Shown: positions 21,701 through 28,742 of the stretch, piece after piece
How the letters are laid out: every line of letters starts with the position of its first letter
Numbering within the stretch: the first letter of the stretch is position 1
NCBI GenBank assembly: GCA_003142475.1
Contig: PLMK01000042.1
Location: forward strand, 29,079-85,186
Direction: 5' to 3'
Length of the DNA: 56,108 nt
From: Ignavibacteriota bacterium
GTDB taxonomy: Bacteria > Bacteroidota > Ignavibacteria > UBA10030
The notes under the pieces: generated by a model
Seen by the model: the letters and a program-made list of their open reading frames with translations, nothing else
What the model was told of the DNA's origin: nothing
Database searches by the model: none
Translations under genes and position numbers: made by a program

Positions 21701-24440
21701 CATAGGGGAGAGTTATGAGTGTAAAAGCTGCTTGAGTGAAATGCATGCCGGAGGACCGCGCTACGGCAGCGAGGTGCTGACGCATAAGCATATCTGCCGG
21801 TTTCTGGAGCACATCAAGGATAGAGATGCACACAGCAGGAATGAAAATAATTCCGATCGCCGACAAGGTCCAAAACCAGGCTTGTGGCAAGACTATCCAG
21901 CCGAACAGAAACAAAAGTGTCATTGCAAAAGGGATGACGCTGCGTCGAAGGTTATCAAAGATTTTCCATCGGGACAACCATGATAGAGAGTTCTTTTGGA
22001 AACCACCACTCAAACTGGGAACGAATGGCAGCAGCCACCGCACTAATTGCCAATCACCTCGAATCCAACGGTGTCGGCGGTTTACATCAGTGTTGTAACG
22101 GGATGGATATTCCTCATATAACTGAACATCACTCAACAGCCCTGCGCGAGCATAACACCCTTCGAGAAGGTCGTGACTGAGAATTTTATTCTCCGGAAAG
22201 CGCTCATTGAGTGTCCGCGTGAAAGCATCAACATCGTAAATACCTTTACCAATGTATGATCCCTCGCCAAACACATCCTGATAAACATCAGAGACTGTGC
22301 GTGTGTATGGATCGATGCCCGGCTGACTTCCGTACAATCGCGCATAACGTGAACGGTTTGTTCCCGGAAGGCTCACTGCAACGCGTGGCTGCAAAATAGC
22401 ATACCCCTCGCATGTGCGCTTTTTGCTTTCATCGTAGCGTGCACGGTTCAGGGGGTGAGCCATAGCTCCTATTAACTGACATGCTGAGTCGCGAGGGAGT
22501 TGTGTATCTGTGTCAAGTGTAATGATATACTTTATGTGTTGTAAAACTTCAGTCTTCCCGATAACAAGAGAGAAGGGAATTTTCGATCCGCCACGCAACA
22601 GAGAATTCAATTCCTCAAGCTTGCCCCTTTTACGTTCATATCCCATCCACATCTGTTCTCGAGGATTCCAATGTCGCGAGCGATGAAAAAGGAAAAAAGA
22701 ATCGTTGTGTGAACCTTTGTATTTTTCATTAAGCTCTTCAATTTTTTTACTCACCAACAGTACAAGTGATTCATCCTCAGGCAGGGATTCTTTATCGGAA
22801 TCTTGAAAGTCAGTCAGCAGACTAAAGTGCAGATTGTCATGGCGGTTTGCCAGAAACCGCACTTCCAATGACTCGATCAATTCTTTGATGTTCTGTGCAT
22901 CCATCAACATAGCTGGGATTACTACAAGAGTGCGTGATTCCGGTGGAATTCCTCCAGAGAAGTCCATTTTCGGCAACGGTTGGGGCATCGCCAATAATGT
23001 TGATAACCAGTTCGCGAGCGCAACCGCGAGTTGGCTTGCACATAAAAAAAAGAGAATACCGAAAAGTCCAAGCGCCCAACCCTGTAATCCCTCGGCATAG
23101 GCTTTCGCAAGTAAACCGGCAGTGAAGATCATTGTCATCAGTAGAATGGAGCCGATGTAAATCAGCAAAGGTACCCGGTTGCAAGTTTTTCTGAGAGCCG
23201 CGAAAGCAGAAAAGCGTACCTTCGCCAAAGCCTCGAGCTGTCTCAATCCTTTATCGATCAGATAGAATCCGACATGGGCAGTTCTGTCCTCGTTGCCCTT
23301 CTTCACAGCGCCTTCTTGCGCCAGTCGGACTGCTATTTGCGCTACTTCTTCTTCCGATGGAGGACTACTCTTCGCGATCTTCTCTATTACATGACGATAG
23401 CGGTCGCGTGTGGTAAAATCCATTTTACCGTAAACTCCGCCCAGATCTTTACACAATATCTGTTCGACAGCGCTCATCGTCTCGACAAACTGAGGCCAAT
23501 CCATCGATTCCAAGAATCTGAGACTGCCGATACTGTTGCTGACAGAAACCTGATCGGCAGCCTGTTCTTGGTTACCCAGCTGTACTAATTTTTCAATCGT
23601 CAAACCAGATTCAGAAAGCCGCTGCTCAATCCAGGTTAACGGCGATACCAGAGTATGGCTTAGACTCTGAAGCCTGCGTGCAAATTCCGAAACGAATGAG
23701 GTGGTCATTGGCGGATCTGTCCTCGCCATATCTGCAATTATCAGAATGAGGCTCTTCGGGTCCTTCTCGGCAACTTCGATCATCTTGTCCGCCCAGGAAT
23801 CAGCCAAATCTCGATCGATCCTCCCGGCAGCAACTTGTACTGCAACCCGGCGGAGATTCTCGATCAACGCTAACCGCAACATTGTAGGGACAGCCCAGAG
23901 CTCTCCTAATTTTAATGTTGTGATAGTCTGGTACGCAGCTACGAAACGGCTGAGGTTTTCCGGATCTACCCGACCATCGCCATGCGAAATAATTTCCTGC
24001 GCTATATCATAGACACGCGGAAGACCTTTCGATGGACCATTTAACAGACGGGGCAATTCCCGGCTATACCCTTTTGGTAAATGCCTCTTGCCCGTGCGAA
24101 TCTGCTCTTCGATCAAATAAAAGTTGTCCAGCAACCATTCACCGGCAGGTGTAATCTGTTGGTTTGCCTTAACTGTCTCAGTCAAAAACTTGTGGACTTC
24201 GAACAAATAGACTTCGTTCTCAGCCAATCGTGCCAGAAGGTGCTGGTCCGGGAAGCGTTGGAAGCCCACTGTATGCAAACTCGCGAGCGTCTTGCCGTGC
24301 TGCTCCATTTGATCAGCGCTGAATAACTCCGAGCGCATCGGCAGTTCACTGCTAACAAATTTTTTTGCACGAAAATTCTCACTAAGCTGAACCTTTAACC
24401 GCAATAAAGATTCATTTATTTTCGGGCTGATTACCTTCAT
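15747..24440 (-). CDS. ndvB: NdvB/Cgs-type cyclic beta-1,2-glucan synthase (GT84-GH94)
   Basis: At 2,897 residues this matches the unusual size of Brucella/Rhizobium Cgs. The N-terminal region is followed by membrane helices near residues 425-485 and a GT-A-like glycosyltransferase domain with DTDTQLPRD (metal/UDP-glucose binding) and RRHRWIRGDWQ (the Q/RxxRW-type motif). More helices follow at about 830-1010, then a glycoamylase-like domain (LGKYGFYEAVDY near 1520) thought to set ring size. The C-terminal half contains two GH94-type sugar-binding/phosphorylase segments, with the catalytic-Asp motif GDWNDGMN near residue 2,570. It would use UDP-glucose to build and cyclise a periplasmic glucan at the inner membrane. 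The ATG follows GGGAGAATT. An alternative is a long GH94 phosphorylase of other specificity, but the domain order favours cyclic glucan synthesis. Confidence 0.9.
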   Translation of the reverse strand: MKVISPKINESLLRLKVQLSENFRAKKFVSSELPMRSELFSADQMEQHGKTLASLHTVGFQRFPDQHLLARLAENEVYLFEVHKFLTETVKANQQITPAGEWLLDNFYLIEEQIRTGKRHLPKGYSRELPRLLNGPSKGLPRVYDIAQEIISHGDGRVDPENLSRFVAAYQTITTLKLGELWAVPTMLRLALIENLRRVAVQVAAGRIDRDLADSWADKMIEVAEKDPKSLILIIADMARTDPPMTTSFVSEFARRLQSLSHTLVSPLTWIEQRLSESGLTIEKLVQLGNQEQAADQVSVSNSIGSLRFLESMDWPQFVETMSAVEQILCKDLGGVYGKMDFTTRDRYRHVIEKIAKSSPPSEEEVAQIAVRLAQEGAVKKGNEDRTAHVGFYLIDKGLRQLEALAKVRFSAFAALRKTCNRVPLLIYIGSILLMTMIFTAGLLAKAYAEGLQGWALGLFGILFFLCASQLAVALANWLSTLLAMPQPLPKMDFSGGIPPESRTLVVIPAMLMDAQNIKELIESLEVRFLANRHDNLHFSLLTDFQDSDKESLPEDESLVLLVSKKIEELNEKYKGSHNDSFFLFHRSRHWNPREQMWMGYERKRGKLEELNSLLRGGSKIPFSLVIGKTEVLQHIKYIITLDTDTQLPRDSACQLIGAMAHPLNRARYDESKKRTCEGYAILQPRVAVSLPGTNRSRYARLYGSQPGIDPYTRTVSDVYQDVFGEGSYIGKGIYDVDAFTRTLNERFPENKILSHDLLEGCYARAGLLSDVQLYEEYPSRYNTDVNRRHRWIRGDWQLVRWLLPFVPSLSGGFQKNSLSWLSRWKIFDNLRRSVIPFAMTLLFLFGWIVLPQAWFWTLSAIGIIFIPAVCISILDVLQKPADMLMRQHLAAVARSSGMHFTQAAFTLITLPYEAFFSQDAIIRTLWRMLISHKRLLEWNPSNVIGSNSCINLLGSFGTMWISPIVAIFTIIYFEFSKQTMPSVVFPVLFLWISSPAIVWWISLPLARRKARLTLTQKIFLRDLSRKTWSFFETFVGPEDHWLPPDNFEENPVAVVAHRTSPTNMGLALLANLSAYDFGYISTGELIDRTSNAFRTMKTLERYKGHFFNWYDTKSLMPLRPFYISSVDSGNLAGLMLTLRQGILALPDQKIVGLQLFEGISDTLRILLDIVKGVDHDQLLQLQKNIEFTVNFPPVTLAEAWQNLERLATSTDKIKGNFIANSDNEAARWAHALAKQCRSALDELTFLAPWLVLPVSPERKNCFSCNDEIPTLSELAKLDTKLLPGKNERLDEFRQSIIDASKRANERIAIIKNLAIQSSELSTMEYNFLYDKTRHLMSVGYSVDEKRRDSSYYDLLASESRLSSFVAIAQGQLPQESWFALGRLLTIVGGETILISWSGSMFEYLMPLLVMPTYENTLLDQTYKAAVNQQIEYGRLRGVPWGISESCYNTVDGNLNYQYRAFGVPGLGFKRGLAEDLVIAPYASALALMVKPEEACANLQQLATQGMLGKYGFYEAVDYTASRLPRRQSSVVVKSFMAHHEGMSLLSLAYLILDRPMQKRFESDPLFEATMLLLQERIPKTTLFYLHSSGLTDTHTSSGIPEVPVRKINTPDTAIPEVQLLSNGRYNVMITNAGGGYSRWKDIAVTRWHEDSTCDNWGTFCYIRDLASGEFWSTAYQPTHKRSKNYEAIFSEGHAEFRRRDHNFDIHTEIVVSPEDDIELRRIHLTNRSRTRRVIDVTSYAEVVLASSASDALHPAFSNLFVQTEIIRERQAILCTRRPRSTEDKTLWMFHMMAVRGANTKEVSFETDRMQFIGRGNTISAPQVMKDLTPLSNSQGSVLDPIVAIRYNIILEPEETVKIDMVFGIGETRDQAISLIDKYQDRRLANRVFELAWTHNQVVLRQIDATEADAQLYCRLANSVIYANSSLRAEPSVIIKNRRGQSGLWGYSISGDLPIVLLQIEDQSNINLVRQIVQAHAYWRIKGLTVDLIIWNEDHAGYRQQLQEQIMRLIAADVEANNVDRPGGIFVRQSDQISNEDRILIQTVARIIISDKRGTLETQVNHRSIAEVPVQRFKRIRAYQAYHQDESDLPRKDLIFFNGYGGFTPDGHEYIITTSGKQVTPAPWVNVLANPDFGTIVSENGPTYTWNENAHEFRLTPWNNDPVSDSSGEAFYIRDEETGHFWSPTPLPSRGVGSYVTRHGFGYSVFEHTEEGISSELWIYVAMDAPIKFSVLKIRNKSGKPRKLSVTGYVELVLGDLRPKSIMHVITEIDSSSGAIYARNLYNSEFSDRIAFFQTEDEVHTFSCDRTEFLGRNGTLRNPAAMTRSHLSGKIGAALDPCAAIQIPFELDDGQEREIIFKLGVGHGYFEAIKLVQRFQGSIAVRSALESVWQYWNHTLGAVQVETPDPSVNVLTNGWLLYQTLACRIWARSGYYQSGGAFGFRDQLQDVMALIHTEPSLMRKHLLLSASRQFKEGDVQHWWHPPSGRGVRTHCSDDYLWLPFATCRYVLSTGDSGVLDEPVNFLEGRTLNAEDDSYFDLPNRSEETDSLYQHCVRAILKGLRFGEHGLPLIGTGDWNDGMNMVGIHGKGESVWLGFFLYEVLMQFTKVANKQGDVQFAESCQKEATTLRQNIEQNGWDGEWYRRAYFDDGLPLGSESNPECKIDSIVQSWAVLSGVGDAKRLHMAMSALDNRLVRRNDALIQILDPPFDKSDLNPGYIKGYVPGVRENGGQYTHAAIWAAMAFATLGDSQHAWELLAIINPVNHAKSLKGIATYKVEPYVVAADVYALAPHIGRGGWTWYTGSAGWMYRLIMESLLGLRLEVDKLYIEPCLPADWETYKVFYRYRETVYNITILQIQSNDIDPSVTVDGVKIDDKSIFLVDDRQVHSIEVRIVQLSSSK

Positions 24441-24445
24441 AATTC

Positions 24446-24461
24446 TCCCATGGAGATGGGA
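24446..24461 (-). promoter_or_regulatory. Small hairpin overlapping the ndvB ribosome-binding site
   Basis: On the minus strand TCCCAT-CTCC-ATGGGA can fold into a 6-bp stem with a 4-nt loop. The 3' arm contains the GGGA of the ribosome-binding site, ending six bases before the ATG. It might limit translation initiation. The fold is short and unproven. Confidence 0.3.
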
Positions 24462-24587
24462 AAGAAAATTCGAGTGTACCTTGTTTCAATTTGGATATAA
24501 ACTAAATTACATAGCATAGTGAATAACCAGACTAATGTGAGAATTAACAACAAACTACAAAAGATGTTTCGATAAAGAAATCATTCA

Positions 24588-24657
24588 AAAGGATGAAAAT
24601 GGGGTTAATCCTTTTTGGGGACCAAATAGGTGATTATGAACTGGATACAATTTACCA
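24588..24657. repeat. Diverged direct repeat, copy A (upstream of ndvB)
   Basis: About 70 bp that align with 26867-26935 at roughly 70% identity by eye with a few single-base gaps. Shared blocks include AAAGGATGAAA, GACCAA and ACTGGAT. Copy A lies about 150 bp upstream of the glucan synthase start, in the same orientation as copy B lies to its own downstream gene. The rest of the gap 24441-24792 shows no gene. Confidence 0.5.
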
Positions 24658-24792
24658 TGATTCAAGTCATCGCAAAGACCTTTATCAAAGGAGTTGTGAA
24701 TGCAAGAAAGAGTGCGCCCCTCTGCTGCAAAAACGAAATGTTTTTGCTTGTCCGGGCATTTTTGTTTTTATGGGACGAGAAGGAATTAATTT

Positions 24793-25125
24793 TTAAGCTG
24801 AACGCTGTTTGTGAAGTCCCACCGGATGACCTGCCATATCCTTTGCACTGGCGTCAACTTTAATGCCAGGAATGATTCCCGCATCGGTGATGACTTTTTG
24901 CTTTTTAGTCAAATCGACGGTAATGTATTGCTCTTCTTTATTCACGACGACCAGCGCATACGGGGAAATTAATACCTGCCTGTCCGTAAACCAGTCTTCT
25001 GTATTGGCGACTAGATAGCGAATCGTCTAGTAGTGATCATCGAAGTAAAATTCTTTGACCTTCTACATATTTCCGTCGAGGTTGTGCAAGTTGCAACCAT
25101 TTAGTGTTTTTGCTTTGGTCAGCAC
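24793..25125 (-). pseudogene. PRC-barrel domain protein, broken by two stop codons
   Basis: Read on the minus strand from a GTG at 25125 to a TAA at 24793-24795, the frame is 111 codons long with internal TAG codons at 25063-25065 and 25027-25029. Between and after them the wording is that of the PRC-barrel family: KVKEFYFDDHY, TIRYLVANTEDWF, DRQVLISPYALV and VDLTKKQKV. The second stop falls exactly where homologues have Trp (DDxxWTIRYLV). PRC-barrel proteins of this type are small stress- or photosynthesis-related proteins of unclear role. Reading frame and most conserved residues survive, so the decay is recent or the stops are sequencing errors. The normal ATG is also lost. Confidence 0.75.
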
Positions 25126-25319
25126 AATAGTAATCTTTTTTTTAGATTTCTTTTTATTTGCCGTTATCACCTTAATCGCTCTCAAAGTGTCGGGCCATCG
25201 GCAAACGATTTTTGAAGATTCGATTATTGGATATTCTTTTGATGGGCACTATTGGCATTTCATCCCGGTTGTTGAGTGAATAGTTTGATTTTTGCTTTCA
25301 TGCATTTGATTCTTTTGGA

Positions 25320-26231
25320 TCATCGCAATCCAATTGCCATTTTTGAGAGATCGCTCGTGACACGGGATTGATTTCCCCAATCGCTCCAAGTAACACCTTC
25401 GGCGCGAATAACACGGAGGCGTTTTGCATTTGGCTCTATGATGGTTTTGGAAAAACCATACGACGGCAACCTTGTGAATTGGCCATCCAGCTTTTCAATT
25501 CCACCCGGTGAGGTAAGCAATTGTTTCATTGATTCCACTTGATGATACACCTTTGGCAACGATTTTCGATAGAGGTGCAATACCGTCTCTGCCTGCGCTG
25601 CAAATACCATTGAATTCCAGAGAAATTTTTTCGTATACAAAATGTTGGCAAGTTTTATTGGCGGTTTCTCGATAAATCGTTCAATAGAATAGTACCTATT
25701 TCCTTGATAACGTAAGAACGATGTTGATGGTTCAATCCATCCGTAATTTGTATCAGCATCTGTCGAAGGAATGCCTACGAGGACTACTGTCTCGGGAGAG
25801 CGATGGACATAATCCACAGCAGATTCCACAAAATTCATAAAATGTTCTTCTTCCAGTATAAAGTGATCCGATGGGAACACGGTGATACATGCAGAAGGAT
25901 CCTGTGCTAATATTTGTACAACGGGAAAAAGAATACTCACTGCCGTTTCGCGATTACACGGCAATACGATAAGGGATTTTCTTTCCGGCTCTGGAATCTC
26001 TGCGTGAACGTATTTCAAATGCTGGCTGTTCACGACGATGCGCATGCGTTGCAGTGGAACGATGCGTTTCACTCGCTCAATGGTATGCCGAAGTAAAGAA
26101 CGCATTCCAACGATATTCGCAAATTGCTTCGGTCGATCTATATTTCGCCGAGTTTTCAAATAATCGCGCATTCGAACGCCATCACCACCTGCCAGGATAA
26201 TAGCCCACAAATGTTCGTATTTCTTTCTCAA
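25320..26231 (-). CDS. Mannose-1-phosphate guanylyltransferase-like nucleotidyltransferase
   Basis: A roughly 303-residue nucleotidyltransferase. The pyrophosphorylase signature appears at the N-terminus as WAIILAGGDGVRM, followed by the RPKQF lysine motif, and the metal/sugar-phosphate motif FPSDHFI appears mid-protein with EKP near FIEKPP. These are characteristic of GDP-mannose pyrophosphorylases. It lacks the extra phosphomannose-isomerase domain of long ManC/AlgA enzymes. The open frame extends upstream to a TTG at 26309, but the TTG at 26231 has a GGAG seven bases ahead and gives the usual short N-terminus before the signature, so that start was chosen. It would make GDP-mannose from GTP and mannose-1-phosphate in the cytoplasm; another NDP-sugar is possible. 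Confidence 0.82.
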   Translation of the reverse strand: MRKKYEHLWAIILAGGDGVRMRDYLKTRRNIDRPKQFANIVGMRSLLRHTIERVKRIVPLQRMRIVVNSQHLKYVHAEIPEPERKSLIVLPCNRETAVSILFPVVQILAQDPSACITVFPSDHFILEEEHFMNFVESAVDYVHRSPETVVLVGIPSTDADTNYGWIEPSTSFLRYQGNRYYSIERFIEKPPIKLANILYTKKFLWNSMVFAAQAETVLHLYRKSLPKVYHQVESMKQLLTSPGGIEKLDGQFTRLPSYGFSKTIIEPNAKRLRVIRAEGVTWSDWGNQSRVTSDLSKMAIGLR

Positions 26232-26378
26232 AAATATTCTCCAGTAAGTCTGAATGTTTTCTATAACTTCATTACACCATACATCTATTTGTCTATTCTT
26301 TGATTGCAACTTTCAACAACGTGGGCAGAATTTTCTTTATACCGTAGCATGCACATAACTTCTCTTTTTTAAAAATAA

Positions 26379-26783
26379 CTATTTGACAATCCTTTCATGT
26401 AACATTAAAATGTACCGGTATGCTTGTTCGCCTCCTTTATCTTCGTCCAAATCTTTGTGGTCATCTCCCCCCAAACTATAAAAGTTATTCTCTTCGTCTT
26501 CACTTCCCATTTTTTCTTGTCCATCATCCAATTCTGAACCAGGAACATCTAAATCGCTGCCAGATTTATTTTCAACAAAATATTTTTCGATACTTCCGGC
26601 TTTATTATTGTCACTTCAATTCTTAATTTTGGAAATTTTCTCAGGATTTATATTCTTCTCTTCTTTATATTGATCATAAATGTCTTCGCTGGCAGGATAT
26701 AATGGGTATCCCGGAATATTTATTTCCCATTTTTTGTCTGCCTGCTGATCAGGTAGATTAGTATGGTTATCTTTTTCTTTCAA
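26379..26783 (-). pseudogene. Acidic small-protein gene interrupted by one TGA
   Basis: On the minus strand a 134-codon frame runs from a possible TTG at 26783 to a TAG at 26379-26381, with a single internal TGA at 26616-26618. The first part contains INIPGYPLYPASEDIYDQY; the second contains DLDVPGSELDDGQEKMGSE and ENNFYSLGGDDHKDLDEDKG. I recall this combination from uncharacterised acidic proteins widespread in Bacteroidota, where the two parts form one chain of similar length. The function is unknown. Either the gene has been inactivated by one substitution or the base is an error. The antisense open frame over this stretch is a shadow of its acidic codon pattern. Confidence 0.65.
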
Positions 26784-26866
26784 ATTTCACATTAATGTTA
26801 GAGATGAAAAACCTTCATTGCCTGTGAATGAGTATACCGATGACTACGCTGGGAAGTAATAGCCCG

Positions 26867-26935
26867 AAAGGATGAAATAGGGATTAATTCTATTAGGAGA
26901 CCAATATTTGATAATAGACTGGATGAAATCTACTA
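26867..26935. repeat. Diverged direct repeat, copy B (upstream of the acidic protein gene)
   Basis: Counterpart of 24588-24657. It ends about 85 bp upstream of the acidic small-protein gene on the minus strand. The two copies sit at a comparable distance in front of minus-strand genes, which is more consistent with a shared control region than with a random duplication. Confidence 0.5.
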
Positions 26936-27385
26936 AAAATAAATTTTACAAAAGGAGGATTCGCTCCAAGGAAAGCGTAGTATAGACTTTTTGATATCTC
27001 AACATAGAATAATCTCCTTATTTCATGAAATGCTTGAATAAATAGTTTTCTTTTTAGATGAATGAAAATCCGATACGGAGGGTTTCAGGATAATTTAGTA
27101 ATTTATCACTATTAATCTGACAATATACAATAATCGAATGGAAATGTTATGTTCAGCAACTCCCTGTTTTTATTAAAATCATTAAAAGGATCTTCTACGA
27201 TCAGGCTGAGTTTGTATGAGTCCCCTTACTACGGGAAAGGCCGATTCTGAAAAGTTTCGGCAACTATTTTTCATGACCCCGCTACATACCCACGACTTTA
27301 AAATTCTACAAAATGAAAACTGTAGTGCTAAAAATAGAAATGACTACGTTATTTTCTAGATTAATTTTGTACAGTGGTTCTCTAT
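26936..27385. other. Gene-free gap downstream of the galactanase gene
   Basis: No open frame with recognisable content, no RNA gene and no strong hairpin was found. A weak CTACA/TGTAG stem near 27309-27327 lies past the galactanase stop on the minus strand and might help termination. Confidence 0.4.
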
Positions 27386-28705
27386 TTATTTCAATAACAT
27401 CAGTTTTTTAACTAAGTAACTCTTTTCTGTTTCCAGGCGGCAAAAGTATATTCCAGAAGTAAGTCGCGAAGCGTTGAAGATAGAACTGTGCGACTTACCT
27501 GCTTTCAAATCTTGATTTATCAAGCTTGCCACTTCTCGGCCCAGCACATCGTACACCTTTAATAAGACATGGCTGTCTTCGGCAAGTGTGAACTCGATTG
27601 TAGTTGTTGGATTGAAGGGATTGGGATAAACGTTGAGTGCATAATGAGAAATAATTTCTTCCCGATTTATAGAAGTAATAACCGTATCTAAAAATGCATC
27701 CATTGCAACTGTCGGCTTTTTTGTAGAGGGATCCCATGCACCAAGGTTATAGCCCTGCCAGCTATAACATTCGGGTTCCCAATAAAAAACACCTAAGCCA
27801 CCTATAGATTTTGTTTTTCTTATGAGGTCTACAAGAAAACTATTTGCTGTCGCCGCTTGGTAATAGAGATATCCTGTTTCGGTTACCATGACCTTCGTTT
27901 GATACCTAGCAATCATATCCTTCATGTTTATGAGTGCCAAACTATCATCAGTATTCCACGGCAAAGGCGGGTTAGTCCAATATGGATACACGGACATTCC
28001 GACGATATCCCACTTGGCGCCGTTGCTTTTCAGGCCGTCGAAAATCCGTCTGTACATAGAATTGTTGTGTCCGTCAGAAAGATGAACAATTACCTGGATA
28101 GTGGTATCAACAGCTTTAACAGCATTATATCCGCTTAAAACCATTGCAGCAAAGTTGTTCATATGGGTCGACGCTCTTCCATCTTCCCACAACATACCAT
28201 CATTCGTCTCATTCCCAATTTGCACCCACGCTGGTGTAACACCAATTGTTTTTAAGGTGTCCAATATTTCATATACATGATGGTACACATCTGAATCTAA
28301 TTGTGCGACGGTATGACCTACCCACGCTGCAGGTTTCGTTTGGTGACTGGGATCTGCCCAAGTATCACTGAAATGAAAATCAAGCATCACTCTAAACCCT
28401 AAGCTGTCTGCCCGATGAGACATATAAGCCACGTCTTTTTTGCCGCAATACTTGCCGGTTGGATTAACCCACACCCTGAACCGGAGTGCGTTAATTCCGT
28501 GTTCCTTTAGAATAACCAGGCAGTTCTCTTGAACTCCCGAATCATTATTGAATACATATCCTTGCGCCTCCATCTGCGATAGCCAGCCGATATCCGCACC
28601 ATTTGCAAATTGTGAACGTACCTCCTGAGGTTGAAATAGAAATAATAAAGAGAGAATTGATACCGGTAAATGTTTTGTTAAAGACAATACTTTGAATTGC
28701 TTCAT
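27386..28705 (-). CDS. GH53 endo-beta-1,4-galactanase with T9SS sorting domain
   Basis: The ATG at 28705 follows AAGGAGAG and starts a signal peptide (KHLPVSILSLLFLFQPQEVRSQ); the frame extends 11 codons upstream without support. The catalytic domain covers about residues 25-340: DIGWLSQMEAQGY at the start, the acid/base Glu in WVQIGNETNDGM and the nucleophile Glu in VMVTETGYLYY, all characteristic of family GH53. The final 80 residues are a T9SS type-A sorting domain (NVYPNPFNPTTTIEF ... GIYFCRLETEKSYLVKKLMLLK region), so the enzyme should be secreted and probably surface-attached. It would cut galactan or arabinogalactan I backbones outside the cell. It is the last gene of the galactan operon, 37 bp after a second GH53 gene. 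Confidence 0.93.
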   Translation of the reverse strand: MKQFKVLSLTKHLPVSILSLLFLFQPQEVRSQFANGADIGWLSQMEAQGYVFNNDSGVQENCLVILKEHGINALRFRVWVNPTGKYCGKKDVAYMSHRADSLGFRVMLDFHFSDTWADPSHQTKPAAWVGHTVAQLDSDVYHHVYEILDTLKTIGVTPAWVQIGNETNDGMLWEDGRASTHMNNFAAMVLSGYNAVKAVDTTIQVIVHLSDGHNNSMYRRIFDGLKSNGAKWDIVGMSVYPYWTNPPLPWNTDDSLALINMKDMIARYQTKVMVTETGYLYYQAATANSFLVDLIRKTKSIGGLGVFYWEPECYSWQGYNLGAWDPSTKKPTVAMDAFLDTVITSINREEIISHYALNVYPNPFNPTTTIEFTLAEDSHVLLKVYDVLGREVASLINQDLKAGKSHSSIFNASRLTSGIYFCRLETEKSYLVKKLMLLK

Positions 28706-28742
28706 TAAATCTCTCCTTAAACTTATAATTACAGGCAATCTG

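Noticed and set aside
15765-24326. Plus-strand open frames opposite the glucan synthase
   Set aside because: The minus-strand frame is continuous for 2,897 codons with recognised domains; the opposite frames are by-products of codon composition.
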